From Octadecabacter dasysiphoniae (GTDB lineage: Bacteria; Pseudomonadota; Alphaproteobacteria; Rhodobacterales; Rhodobacteraceae), in assembly GCF_021532615.1 (NCBI RefSeq), contig NZ_JAKGAQ010000001.1, positions 992,001 to 1,056,000 of the forward strand: a stretch of DNA of 64,000 nt, read 5' to 3'. A program made the position numbers and the translations under genes. The notes beneath the pieces were generated by a model that was not told the origin of the DNA, ran no database searches, and saw only the letters and a program-made list of their open reading frames with translations. Positions 15,245 through 25,737 of this stretch are shown here, one piece after another (position 1 is the stretch's first letter; every line of letters starts with the position of its first letter).

Positions 15245-18200
15245 ATGTCTGGATTGTCATTTTCTTGGTTGATATCCAAGGACGGGAATGCGCTTTTTCA
15301 AAGTGACGAAGTCGTAGGTTCGGCGACGGACAGGGCCAGTCTATTTTATTTCGTTTGGGGGGTGCAGGGCACGGACCCATTGCCATCTATTCCTGATATT
15401 TCAACGTGTTTTGATTTGGAAAGTGCCGTTGTGGACGGCGCATTTGTATTTCTCGAAAACACGCCACCTGCTGCGTCCGCGCTAATTGACGAACTCGCGC
15501 GTAACTTGCACCACGACAGCGCGGCTGCCCACACGCGGCTGGCCTGGCGGCACGGCGAAGACAGCTTTGACATGATCCAGACAGGCAAGGCGTCTGCGTT
15601 GTATGAAGCGGCCGAAGTCCCGTTTGGGCGTTGGTGGGTCACAATGGACAAAACTTCCACCATTCAGCCAGCCGACGATGGCGTTTCTTTGCGGATATTG
15701 CCGGGCGGCACGGGGCTGCGCGTCAAGGTGGTTACCGATGCGGGCCCACAGGTGTCCGGCACCGCCATGGACGAGATTGCGTTGCCGATGATCGGAAGCC
15801 ACGCGGGCGGTTTGTTGTTTCCGTGGCAATGGGAACACGGCGCCCTTCAAGAACAGTTCGGCGGCGAGCAACGCATGTTTTTCGGTGATGATCCCGCACA
15901 GGCCGAGATGATCCGCTATCCGCTTTTCCGTGCACCAACAGCACCGGGGCCGTTTCCTGTCAACGATCTGGCCTTCAACGTCACCGCCCATCCCGGTGCG
16001 CCGTTGTCGGGCGATCGCACGCGATTGGCCTTGGCGCAGGATGTGACCGGCGGTGCTGTCAAGAAACTTGAACCGTTGTTGATGCGCACGCCGACGGGGT
16101 CGCAGGTGGCGTTGCAACCCTTGCCCGATGGGGATCTGAACGGGGCCGGATTTGGGTTTGGCAAGACATCCAGCAAGAATGGTGTCGATCTTTATATGAC
16201 GCCGGTGGGCGAATTTTCTGTTGAAAAAGTAGACCATGACATTGTGCCGATCATGGCTGGTGTGTCCGGTTCGGAATTTGTGATTTCTGATGTCGGCGAC
16301 ATTCTGAGCTTTAAGAACAATAAACCTGCGTTTGCAAAGGGTTACGCAGATGATGCGAAGGGTATGTTCGATCTGGATGATGCGTTGTGCACGTCTTGGG
16401 TGAAGGTGACGAAAGCCGTAGATCATGAACAGGACGCCAGCAAAGTTCCAACAAGTTATTGTTCGCAACCTTCAACGGCCACTTATTTTGGGCAGAAGTC
16501 CGATCAAACGGCCGAGGATTATTTGATCGCCGTGGGGATCAGCCTGTCGCAGTTGGGCAATGAGGCCGATGGCACGCTCCCGGTCTTTCCATTTGTCCCT
16601 TATGGCGGCATCTATCAGGACCTTTACAACGACGAACCGGATGAGGGCGTGAACAACGCCGACACTGCCGCCCAAAAAGTGGGCCGGTTCGAACGTCAGG
16701 TGATCGAACCTGCGCGCCGCAAGATGATCGAGCCAACATTTGACTACACCTATGGCCCGATCTTTTTCGATATGTCGTTGGCCGAGCCTTTCAACGGTGG
16801 CAGTGCGCGCACTCCGATGGGGTTTGTCGCAGACTTGAATACCACGACAGCTGAACTCGGTGCTCCTGCGGGGTCTGTTCAATATCTCCGCATGGCGCAA
16901 AGCCCGCAGGACGCTGAGCAATTCCTTGAGATGACGCCAAACAGTGACCATGGCGTCGTCAACCCGACATTCATGAACGCGGCGCTGCGCGACAATCTGT
17001 TTATGGTTGTTACCGATCCGCAGCTTTTGTGGCCTGACAATGCACATGAAGGCCGCAAAGTTCAGTTGGGTGATTTCACCTTCGAGGTGAATGTCGGGCC
17101 CTACGTCGCCCCAAAACCCGGCGATGATGACACAACGGACAATGACCTCAACCAGCCCAAAGCTCTTGTGGCGTTCAAATACATTCCGGGCATTTCGTTC
17201 GTTGAGATGATCAAGGACCCCGACCAGTGGACCAGTTTCTTTGCCCCCGGGGATGACAGCGCCAAGGTAAAGGCGCAGGTCGAACGCTATATCCAAGACG
17301 CAGAGGCCGATACTACCGGACTGTATGACAATTTCTTGCAGATCATCAATGACTGCAACTGGTCTGGCATGTTGGTCTTTAACTGTCCGCTTGATTACAA
17401 AGCCCTGCCGCCGCATTTGCAGATTTTGCTGGGCGGTATCTACGGCACCCTGCGCGCGCACCACTTTGGCGTGACGATCAATCAGGTCGAAAATGGCACG
17501 GTTGTGGGCGGCGTGGCGGCGATGATGAAGATCGCCAACAGTTCGCTTTTTGCGGTGATCGATTACAATCGTGATCTGGATGTGCCCACGAGTTACCCGG
17601 CCTTTCAGGTCCTGAACCTGAATGTAGAATATGCGAATTCAAAGTTGGTGGTGTTCAAATCCACAATCGCGTTCAGCATCGACACCCTTTTTGGCAATCC
17701 GGCCTATCTGTCCGTGCCGGGTGAATTGGATGTCCAAGACAGTGGCACCATTGAGATCAAGGGCGTCTATACCCTGAACAAGGACGGGACCGGCAATTTG
17801 GTGTTTGCCACCCACGAAGCGCGGGTCTTTACCTTCCCGACGGAAGAGTCCGAATTGCGGGCCTTGCAGGCGCAATCCATTGAAAACGCATCACTTGTGG
17901 CTGTTACCAGTCTCAAACAGGATGATGGCCGCACCATCGCGACCGCTGCGTTCCAGCTGGATGGTACATTAGCATTCGATCCGTCAATCGCGAAGGATGT
18001 GTTTAGTTATGGCGTGATTGGTGACGACGGTGTGCCCACGGCTGGCCTATCGGTTCTGTCGTACAATTTTCACATCGTCACAGATATTCCCGCCGAGGAA
18101 GGCCCCGCAAAGATCACGGGCATCACAACCGAATTGGACGGGATGAAGGTCGATCAAGCGGCATCAACATCGCGCGCCAATAGTTTTGAGCAACGGTTCC

Positions 18201-21200
18201 CAAGCCGTATTTCGTCGTTGTGCCACATACCGGGCGGGCAGGGGACCTCTCAAAGCGGGCAATGGCAGGTGATCAGCAAAGGCTTGGATAAAGACCTGGC
18301 GCCGGAATATTGCATGGGGCTGCGCATTCCCATGGGCAATCTGGGTGGTCTGGTTTCTGAGACCAACAACGTCACTGCAGACATCTATTTTGGCTGGACG
18401 CCCGGTGGAACGAAAGGTGCGGCAGACAAAGTGGCTGGCGTCTTGGCGTTGCCGCCGGTTGTGGCAGGGCCGGACGGGTTCAACATCCAGGGGATTATCT
18501 CTGCAGGGTTTGAATCCGTGCATCTGGATTGGGTGGATTTTGATACTGAAAACGGCGCCTTTGAGATGCGGTTTCAGCACTATTCGGGCCAATTGCTCAA
18601 CTTTCCGCTGATCGTCAGTAACTCCCCCAAAGATTTGGGCGTTTTCGGCGCGCCAGAAGATCCCGGCGGGGACAATTCCGTTTGGTTTGTGGGCAAAAGC
18701 GCCGATACGGATGACTGGGACAATGGCCCCAAGTTGAACATCGATTTGCTGGGCGGGCTGCCGGATCTGTTCATCGGACGCTCTTTTGCCATCAAGTCTG
18801 ATTTCAGCAATCCCAAGGTGCTGGACAAGACCATCGAGACAGTCACGAAGTACGGCGATTTGACTGTCGCTGAATATATGAAACGCATGTTCGCGCAGTC
18901 GGATTTGTACAACAGCGCGGCGGGGATGACGTTTGCGTTAAAGTTGGATTTTGCCCCCATCAAATTGTCTGTCCTGATGCATGACAATGATTTTTATGGC
19001 GCGAAATTCGCGATCGATTTGAAGAAGAAAAAGAAGAAGAAAGACGACGAAGACAATCCAGACGGTGAGGACGCTGGTGAAGACGCCGTTGAGGATGATC
19101 CTGAACCGGAAAAAGACGAAGACAAAGACGGCACCAAAAAATTGGACGGCTTTGAATTCATGATCATGTACCGCAAGATCAGCGACCATTTAGGCGTTTG
19201 GTCTGCGACGATCTTCCTTGATATCAGCAACATGAAACTGGGCAGCGCAGAGCTGAGCCTGCCAGATTTCGGCATTTCAATCTGGACCAATGGGGATTGG
19301 CGCCTCGACGTGGGTTGGCCGCTTAAAGACCACCCGATCACCGTTAAATTCCCGATCAACCCGGCACTGACGGCGGTGGGTAAGCTGGGGTTCTATCTGG
19401 CCAAGCTCAGCTCGGAATCCGTGCCTGCGAAATTCTCCATTCCCAGCAATCCGCCCTCGGCGCCGCTGGAATACCCGCCGAATTTTCAACTGATCTGGGC
19501 CTTTGGTCTGGGCATTTCGATTGGCGTTGAGAAAAAGTGGCCGCCGAAGGGCAAAAAGGCGATCTACAAAGCCTCTGCCTCGCTTTCTGCGATCTTTGTG
19601 GTTGAGGGCTTTTTGGCATCTTTCAAGGGCGACATGACCGACAATGGCGTGGATTACCATTGGGTGTGTCTGAGCTTGTCCGTGGTGGGCGAGATCAAGG
19701 GCGAGGTTGATTTCAAGATTATCTCGGCCAAACTATCCGTGTCGCTGACCCTGCGCGTGGCCGTGGCGTTTGAATCCTATCACAATACCCATTTGGTGAT
19801 CGATGCATCGGTGTCGGTGAAGGCCAGCGTCAAGATTGTCTTTGTGACAATCTCGTTCTCGTTTGAGACGACGTTTGAATTGCTCGATAAAACCTTTGGC
19901 GACTACGAATATAGTGCCGACCTGAAGGGGCCAAGCCCCAAGGAAGTCGCGGATCTGTTCCCCAAAGAGCTGGAAGACCAATCCCCCATGCCGTTGATGG
20001 CCAACATGATGGGCGCGTTTGACACGACCCGTGTGGCTGCGATGGACAGGGTGCGCGGCACCATGGACGCGCTGGATGACAATGGAGCAGGGCCTGAACC
20101 GATGATGGCCGCCATGGTCATGGAGTCGGATGAGATGCCGCAGATGGCCTATAGCCTTAATGCGGGCGAGCCGATCACACTGGGCTTTTTGCTGCAATCC
20201 ACCGCTGTGAATGACAGCGGCGCATGGTCACCGCGTGGCATCGCGACCCTTGTGATCAATTCCAAGGATGCGGCGTCTGATTTTGGCCGCATGTGCAAAG
20301 GCACCGCAGATTGGTTGCTGGACGAATACAGTTCGCCGTCTGATCCGTTCGAAACCCGTTTGCTGGATGTTCAGGACGCGTTGGAAGACGGTGAAATGGA
20401 TGGTCGTGTGACCGACATGCTGGCACAGAAATTCGTCTTTGACGTGCAGCCGTTCACCGTCAAGGACGATCCAAACCCGCCACCCGTTGCGATTTTCCCG
20501 GCCCATCCGGGTATGGGTGTTCATTATCAGGACACGACATTCCCGTTTGACGCGATCACGGTTGATGCCGCCTATGAGGATCAGGTCGTCGCCTATTTCG
20601 AAAATGCCGATCCTGCAAGCCTCACTGCGGTGCAAGGTGGGTCTGAAACTGTGACTGGTTTGATGTTTGACCAGTATTTCCTGATGCTGGCCAAACAGTT
20701 GATTGTCGACATGATCGCCAGCGAAAAGGACAATACCGATGACGCCGTCGGCGCATCTGTGTCCAATGTATCTGGCTTTGTGTCACGCTATCTGATGTGT
20801 GGCCTGCGCCTGCCGAACCCGTCGAAAATGGATCAGTTGCTGGGTGTGTATCAGCTGACAAACCAGCAATTCCCGCTGCATGATGATTTGCAGGCGCTGT
20901 TGGTGCCGTCGGGTGATTTGCCTGGCTGGATCACTGTGTCTGATGCCGGGGTGCCCGCGACGCTGGAGACCGCGCAGGTTTACACCACAGGTCCGTCTGT
21001 TGACCATTGGAACGTGACGCCCACGAACCCCTTGTCACCTGTGCCAGCGCGTTTCCCGATGAATTCGTCACTGGACTGGACAACACTGGACGGGACACAC
21101 AACACGATCTTCAACTTCCCTGACAGCCTGCATCTCGCGATTGAGGAATGGCGCGCCGACAATGCCGCTTTGCCCCCCGCAGAACGGGACGAAAATTCGT

Positions 21201-24200
21201 TGTGGATGAGCCTTGCACAGGTCGGAGGCAAGAGTGCTGCGACCCAGACATCGACACCCTACAGCGCAACAGGCGCCTTGGTGATGTCGATCAAATTGCG
21301 CACCATTGCCAAACCGGGTGGCCGCGTTGGGGAAATTCTGCCTGATATTTTCTCTCTCGTTGGATCGGACGAAGTGGACCGCGCTTATTTGCAGGAACTT
21401 CTGGACGACCAAGACGCCACGATCACCGGGGTGGAACTGGCCACGGCCAAGGCAAAAGGCGTCTTTACGTCGACCAAAGTACCGAGCGTTCTGGTGCGCA
21501 CGAACCTGTCGACGTCAACCGCGCCGGGTGGGCTTTCGGTGGCCAGCAGTGCCGTGGACAGTGCGGCGGCTGACACGCCAGACAGGTTCTGTGCCAACTA
21601 CGCAAAGCTGCCCGAAGGGGGGGATGAATTAGGTCGTTTCCTGCGTCTGGTCTGGGAATGCAGCATCGTCCACACGGGAGGATTCTATCTGCAAGTGGCG
21701 GATATTGACCCCGAAACATTCGTCAACGGAGAGGCAACATTCCAGTTGATCATCCAGACCGATAGTGCGGCGGAAGTGATACATGCCAAACCCTACCACA
21801 ATGCGCTGATCGGGCCGGAGCCTGATGAAAACCATGCCGTTATGTCCACTTTGAAAAGCAAGACCGATGACGTGCTGACCTCTGTGCACACATACACCGC
21901 GTCTTATCCGGGCGGATTTACGGGGTGGTCGATTGTCTGGAAAGCACCGCCAAATGAACCGGATGCTGCGACTGATCCGACTGGAACGCTCAAATGGTTG
22001 TACCAAATGGTCAGCTACCGCGTGACGGGTGTGGGCGGTGTCCCTGTGTCCAGTAACTGGAGCAGGCCCATCGTTGGGCTGAACGACGCAGATGCGTGGA
22101 ACTATCAAGAGGCCTTTGCGACCGCGCCGTTGGTTGGTGATGCAAACCGCTATGGTGCGATCGGACGTGACGTGTCTTTTGATGTCTCGATTGAGGATAT
22201 CTTTGGCAACAGCCTGCCTGTGCAAGCAAACCCGCTGCCTGTGGTGTACAACGACGATATTCTGGACCTCGCGCATTGGGCGTCGACCCAGAACAACTAT
22301 ACCATTGTGGCCAATCCGGAAAATGGCACGCCGCAGCTTAATCTGAATTTCACCTATGGAACCGTGTTGTTATCGCTAAGCGATCTTGCGCAGGTGCGCG
22401 GGCTTATCGTGGCGTTGCAGGATGCGACCAACCCTGTGTCCGCCTTCCTTTGGGCCCAATTTAGTGACGCGGCCAAGACCGTGATGACCGACCCAGAGGC
22501 GGAATTGACCCAAGTGCAGACGGTCCTGCTTGAGGGCTTGAACGCCACCCTGTCTGGCCCGTCCATCTATGACACCGCGCGATTTGCCGATGTTGCCCTC
22601 AGCGCGCAGACCGAAAGACTGGTTGGTACGCCGCAGGTGGGGTTGATGCAGACCTTTACCAACCGTCTGCTGATCGAGGATGCCTATCCGACTGAAATCG
22701 TGCTGCAAATTTCAGATGACAGCGACACATCCGCGATCAAGGCGGTCCTGTCCGAATATGCGAAAATCTTTGACCAGATTTCGGCTGAGGCGGTTTCGAT
22801 TGCGGTGAACACCGCCAATCTGTTGGCGCCCGACACGCCTGATGCAGGTCCCGCCCCAGCGGGTGCTTTGGGCGGCCCACAGGACAAGGCTGATATTCTG
22901 ACATATCTGGGCACCGTTCTGGGGTGGGTTCGCTGGTTGGACGGCGGCAAAGCAGGCCAGGCGCCTGACATGCCTGAACCGATGACGTTATCCTTTGATC
23001 TGAAAAAGGAATATCCGACGTCTTGGACAGGTGACATGCGCGAATTGCAGGTCGATCTGATGATCCGCCGCGCAGGTGTGCAGCCTGAAATCGTGGCCCT
23101 TGCACCGCGCGTGCAATGTGCGCGCTCGCCGATCTCTCCGGTGCAGGGCAAATCGACAGAAGCCGATCCATCCGGCCTGTCGTCGTTTGCGGTCGGGTTC
23201 GAAGCGTCCTATTTCGACTTTGACGATGCACAAGGTGTTATCAAAGTTGCCACAGGCGTGAATTCGGACCTCACGAGCAGCCGTTTGGGCAAACAATCAT
23301 TGTGGCTGGCCCGTTGGGGCAACACGTCGGGCATTTCTGTTGAGGTGCTGAACGATGATGACAACCCACCGATCTATTACGCCACCCCACCGCTGAGCAC
23401 GCAATTGATCAGCCGCACAGTTGATAAGGTTTGGGACTACCGCCAAGATCCGCCAAAGCAGATCGAGGTGAATTTCTCAAACATTGATATCGATCTGTGG
23501 GCGGCGGATTTCCTGAGCTCGGTCGAGGGGATATTCGCGCCTGAGATGGCACCCAATGTCGCGGATAATTCGACCCGCGCCGCGGGTGATGCATCGATCT
23601 ATGATCCGTTCGTCGAAAGCAAAACCAACCTGGCCCGCGCCATCGCGGACCGGCTGACGTTCATCTATGAAAGCATGTTGAAACAATACCTTAATGACGA
23701 CGGGGAAAATCAGAGCGATCTGTCGATTGCGGTGGAAACCATGCGTCAGGCGCTTCTGAATACGCTGGAAAATGATTACGGCGTTGCCGCACTGATCCAG
23801 ATGGCCGTGCAGGTCAAGCTGAACGGCGATATTGAACCGGGGGCAAGTGTACCCCCCAATATCTTCGGTAATATCATGGCGCGGGACGCCGAAGGCGGGG
23901 CCCAAGGCGCTGATGCCAAACCGTTGCCCTATAGCTTTAGTGCGGCGAAAATCCCCCTCAAGGATGGCAAAACATGGCTGAACTTCCTGCTGTCCGTCGA
24001 AGATCCGTCGGCCCAGAAGGCGCTCAAGCTTGATCTGGATTTCCAGATGAGCGCTGTTGAGCATAACATCGATACCGAGGCGGAACGCTGTGGATACACG
24101 CCAAGCAATTGGTTGAGCTTTGTGTTGCAACAAGATGATCCAGATCTGCGCCCCGCAGGCGAAGAGAATACCCTGACGGCCCCCATGGGCGCACCGCGTA

Positions 24201-25486
24201 TTCCGATCCCGCTGCGCAGCTATCCGCCATTGCCCAAGCTTATTGGCGCGACAGCGACCCAAGATGTGAAGCCTGATGAAATCAAAACCATCGCGCAAGC
24301 CCTGACATGGACCTATGGTTTGACGGTTCAACGACAGGTGGCCCAACAGGACACGATGGACCTGACCATCACCTTTAACGAGATTGCGGTGGACGACGAT
24401 GCAGATGACAATCTTCTTGGTGCGGGGCAGGGCCGTCCGGGTGATTTGTTTGATGCCCTGGCGCGCTATACGTACGAATATCCGCTGCTGGCCGATGACA
24501 TTAATGCACTGACGCAGGATGGGTCGCCCAAATCACTGGAAGCCCTGAAGAATTTCCGCGACATTGCGGCAGATGTGGCGGCGGCGTGGCCCACTTGGGT
24601 TCCGCCAAAACCGGTTAGCCGGGATGGGCAGGGCGACGATCAAAAGGGTGACGACACCCATGAGGTCTGGAATTACCGCATCGATCAAAACACCGATGGA
24701 TCACTCGAATTCCGGACATCGCTGTCTGTGGGCATCGCCCGTTCCATGACCCAAGCACCGCTGCCCGTGATTGAAGACTATCAATATCCGCCAATCCAAA
24801 AGAGCATCGAGGGCGAACCTTATTGGCTCTATACCCTCAAATCCGGCGCAGAGGCTCCGGTTCAGATCGCGATGACGTGGTCAAATCTCTATGTGCTGAG
24901 CTATCAAAGTGCACACGCCAGCGCCTTTATCGAACGCAACAGCAATCTGGGCACGGACGTAGGCGAAAAGACCAACCCCGCATTTGTCTACCGCACAGAA
25001 ACGGTGTCGATGCCCACAGCAATTGTACCGCTGATCAAAGTGACATCGTCCTTGCCCGAAGCCACGGGGGCCTCTTTGCAGGGGGCTGTACAATCGATGA
25101 TGGACGCGATGCGCGTCGCACCTGCCAGTGCGGTGGGGGCAAAAGACCCTGCCGAACTGCGGGTTGAGGGGCCGATCTCCTATTCCTTCCGTCTGATGGC
25201 AAACGGAGGATCAGAAGTGACGTCCTATCTGCCCCTTTATCTGTTGCAGGCCAATGTGCCGTCCACGGATACGGATGCAAGCGAAGCGGCGCGCCGTGCG
25301 GCTGCAAATATGAACAAATGGCTTACGGCGACCAAACCCAAGATCGATCATTCCGCCGTATCCTTCCGGTTGGCCGTCTTTGCCACCAAGATTGTGGAAG
25401 GGATGGAAAAGCTGCCGTTGATCCAGTTTCAGGACATTTCGGTGGCGGTGCCGCAGGATGATCTGGATTGGTGGGTGCCGAAATAA
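15245..25486 (+). CDS. Giant protein (about 3,413 residues), unknown function
   Basis: A single uninterrupted frame; by length roughly 370 kDa. The ATG at 15245 follows AAAGGAAT; a longer frame would begin with TTG. No signal peptide, no convincing membrane helix, and no Gly-Asp calcium repeats. I see three zones. Residues 1 to about 1,250 are mixed globular. Residues about 1,258-1,300 are low-complexity: a run of seven lysines, then mostly Asp and Glu. About 1,300-1,560 is a long series of amphipathic beta strands (for example IDASVSVKASVKIVFVTISF), faintly like DUF6603-type proteins. The remainder is mixed, with Pro- and Asp-rich stretches, ending LDWWVPK. It follows five small related proteins and is probably a structural or effector component acting with them. 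Confidence 0.85.
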   Translation: MSGLSFSWLISKDGNALFQSDEVVGSATDRASLFYFVWGVQGTDPLPSIPDISTCFDLESAVVDGAFVFLENTPPAASALIDELARNLHHDSAAAHTRLAWRHGEDSFDMIQTGKASALYEAAEVPFGRWWVTMDKTSTIQPADDGVSLRILPGGTGLRVKVVTDAGPQVSGTAMDEIALPMIGSHAGGLLFPWQWEHGALQEQFGGEQRMFFGDDPAQAEMIRYPLFRAPTAPGPFPVNDLAFNVTAHPGAPLSGDRTRLALAQDVTGGAVKKLEPLLMRTPTGSQVALQPLPDGDLNGAGFGFGKTSSKNGVDLYMTPVGEFSVEKVDHDIVPIMAGVSGSEFVISDVGDILSFKNNKPAFAKGYADDAKGMFDLDDALCTSWVKVTKAVDHEQDASKVPTSYCSQPSTATYFGQKSDQTAEDYLIAVGISLSQLGNEADGTLPVFPFVPYGGIYQDLYNDEPDEGVNNADTAAQKVGRFERQVIEPARRKMIEPTFDYTYGPIFFDMSLAEPFNGGSARTPMGFVADLNTTTAELGAPAGSVQYLRMAQSPQDAEQFLEMTPNSDHGVVNPTFMNAALRDNLFMVVTDPQLLWPDNAHEGRKVQLGDFTFEVNVGPYVAPKPGDDDTTDNDLNQPKALVAFKYIPGISFVEMIKDPDQWTSFFAPGDDSAKVKAQVERYIQDAEADTTGLYDNFLQIINDCNWSGMLVFNCPLDYKALPPHLQILLGGIYGTLRAHHFGVTINQVENGTVVGGVAAMMKIANSSLFAVIDYNRDLDVPTSYPAFQVLNLNVEYANSKLVVFKSTIAFSIDTLFGNPAYLSVPGELDVQDSGTIEIKGVYTLNKDGTGNLVFATHEARVFTFPTEESELRALQAQSIENASLVAVTSLKQDDGRTIATAAFQLDGTLAFDPSIAKDVFSYGVIGDDGVPTAGLSVLSYNFHIVTDIPAEEGPAKITGITTELDGMKVDQAASTSRANSFEQRFPSRISSLCHIPGGQGTSQSGQWQVISKGLDKDLAPEYCMGLRIPMGNLGGLVSETNNVTADIYFGWTPGGTKGAADKVAGVLALPPVVAGPDGFNIQGIISAGFESVHLDWVDFDTENGAFEMRFQHYSGQLLNFPLIVSNSPKDLGVFGAPEDPGGDNSVWFVGKSADTDDWDNGPKLNIDLLGGLPDLFIGRSFAIKSDFSNPKVLDKTIETVTKYGDLTVAEYMKRMFAQSDLYNSAAGMTFALKLDFAPIKLSVLMHDNDFYGAKFAIDLKKKKKKKDDEDNPDGEDAGEDAVEDDPEPEKDEDKDGTKKLDGFEFMIMYRKISDHLGVWSATIFLDISNMKLGSAELSLPDFGISIWTNGDWRLDVGWPLKDHPITVKFPINPALTAVGKLGFYLAKLSSESVPAKFSIPSNPPSAPLEYPPNFQLIWAFGLGISIGVEKKWPPKGKKAIYKASASLSAIFVVEGFLASFKGDMTDNGVDYHWVCLSLSVVGEIKGEVDFKIISAKLSVSLTLRVAVAFESYHNTHLVIDASVSVKASVKIVFVTISFSFETTFELLDKTFGDYEYSADLKGPSPKEVADLFPKELEDQSPMPLMANMMGAFDTTRVAAMDRVRGTMDALDDNGAGPEPMMAAMVMESDEMPQMAYSLNAGEPITLGFLLQSTAVNDSGAWSPRGIATLVINSKDAASDFGRMCKGTADWLLDEYSSPSDPFETRLLDVQDALEDGEMDGRVTDMLAQKFVFDVQPFTVKDDPNPPPVAIFPAHPGMGVHYQDTTFPFDAITVDAAYEDQVVAYFENADPASLTAVQGGSETVTGLMFDQYFLMLAKQLIVDMIASEKDNTDDAVGASVSNVSGFVSRYLMCGLRLPNPSKMDQLLGVYQLTNQQFPLHDDLQALLVPSGDLPGWITVSDAGVPATLETAQVYTTGPSVDHWNVTPTNPLSPVPARFPMNSSLDWTTLDGTHNTIFNFPDSLHLAIEEWRADNAALPPAERDENSLWMSLAQVGGKSAATQTSTPYSATGALVMSIKLRTIAKPGGRVGEILPDIFSLVGSDEVDRAYLQELLDDQDATITGVELATAKAKGVFTSTKVPSVLVRTNLSTSTAPGGLSVASSAVDSAAADTPDRFCANYAKLPEGGDELGRFLRLVWECSIVHTGGFYLQVADIDPETFVNGEATFQLIIQTDSAAEVIHAKPYHNALIGPEPDENHAVMSTLKSKTDDVLTSVHTYTASYPGGFTGWSIVWKAPPNEPDAATDPTGTLKWLYQMVSYRVTGVGGVPVSSNWSRPIVGLNDADAWNYQEAFATAPLVGDANRYGAIGRDVSFDVSIEDIFGNSLPVQANPLPVVYNDDILDLAHWASTQNNYTIVANPENGTPQLNLNFTYGTVLLSLSDLAQVRGLIVALQDATNPVSAFLWAQFSDAAKTVMTDPEAELTQVQTVLLEGLNATLSGPSIYDTARFADVALSAQTERLVGTPQVGLMQTFTNRLLIEDAYPTEIVLQISDDSDTSAIKAVLSEYAKIFDQISAEAVSIAVNTANLLAPDTPDAGPAPAGALGGPQDKADILTYLGTVLGWVRWLDGGKAGQAPDMPEPMTLSFDLKKEYPTSWTGDMRELQVDLMIRRAGVQPEIVALAPRVQCARSPISPVQGKSTEADPSGLSSFAVGFEASYFDFDDAQGVIKVATGVNSDLTSSRLGKQSLWLARWGNTSGISVEVLNDDDNPPIYYATPPLSTQLISRTVDKVWDYRQDPPKQIEVNFSNIDIDLWAADFLSSVEGIFAPEMAPNVADNSTRAAGDASIYDPFVESKTNLARAIADRLTFIYESMLKQYLNDDGENQSDLSIAVETMRQALLNTLENDYGVAALIQMAVQVKLNGDIEPGASVPPNIFGNIMARDAEGGAQGADAKPLPYSFSAAKIPLKDGKTWLNFLLSVEDPSAQKALKLDLDFQMSAVEHNIDTEAERCGYTPSNWLSFVLQQDDPDLRPAGEENTLTAPMGAPRIPIPLRSYPPLPKLIGATATQDVKPDEIKTIAQALTWTYGLTVQRQVAQQDTMDLTITFNEIAVDDDADDNLLGAGQGRPGDLFDALARYTYEYPLLADDINALTQDGSPKSLEALKNFRDIAADVAAAWPTWVPPKPVSRDGQGDDQKGDDTHEVWNYRIDQNTDGSLEFRTSLSVGIARSMTQAPLPVIEDYQYPPIQKSIEGEPYWLYTLKSGAEAPVQIAMTWSNLYVLSYQSAHASAFIERNSNLGTDVGEKTNPAFVYRTETVSMPTAIVPLIKVTSSLPEATGASLQGAVQSMMDAMRVAPASAVGAKDPAELRVEGPISYSFRLMANGGSEVTSYLPLYLLQANVPSTDTDASEAARRAAANMNKWLTATKPKIDHSAVSFRLAVFATKIVEGMEKLPLIQFQDISVAVPQDDLDWWVPK

Positions 25487-25572
25487 TCGCCCAATCCATC
25501 AAATCCGGCGGGTGTTTCAGTTCACAACATCCGCCGCAGATTTGACCGGAAGGATTGATCACGGGGTTGGCA

Positions 25573-25593
25573 TCGCCCCAATCGTAGGGGCGA
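25573..25593. terminator. Possible hairpin between the giant gene and the LacI-type gene
   Basis: A perfect 7-base-pair stem (TCGCCCC / GGGGCGA) with a 7-base loop lies in the convergent gap. A short T run (TTTT) comes about 16 bases later on the plus strand, not directly after the stem, so the call is weak. Confidence 0.3.
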
Positions 25594-25737
25594 AGGCGGA
25601 ATGGGTGGGTTTTCAATTCATTTGGCTGTTCAATGGGCAAAACTTGACGCGATATCGATGGAATTACGTAATATGTGAACCATAAGTGGTACACGCCGAT
25701 ATCAGACGACGTGAAGAAACCAGATCATCGATTATTC

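Noticed and set aside
15482..17464. Two long minus-strand frames (328 and 330 codons) inside the giant gene
   Set aside because: They are antisense to a strongly coding frame, have Arg/His-rich improbable composition and no ribosome sites; such mirrors are common in GC-rich coding DNA.
23477..24346. Minus-strand frame of 289 codons within the giant gene
   Set aside because: Same antisense artefact; no domain, no start signal.
15245..25486. Giant protein as a Tc toxin, RTX adhesin or Rhs/YD-repeat toxin
   Set aside because: No Gly-Asp nonapeptides, no YD repeats, no Rhs core, no toxin-like hypervariable end, and no export signal.
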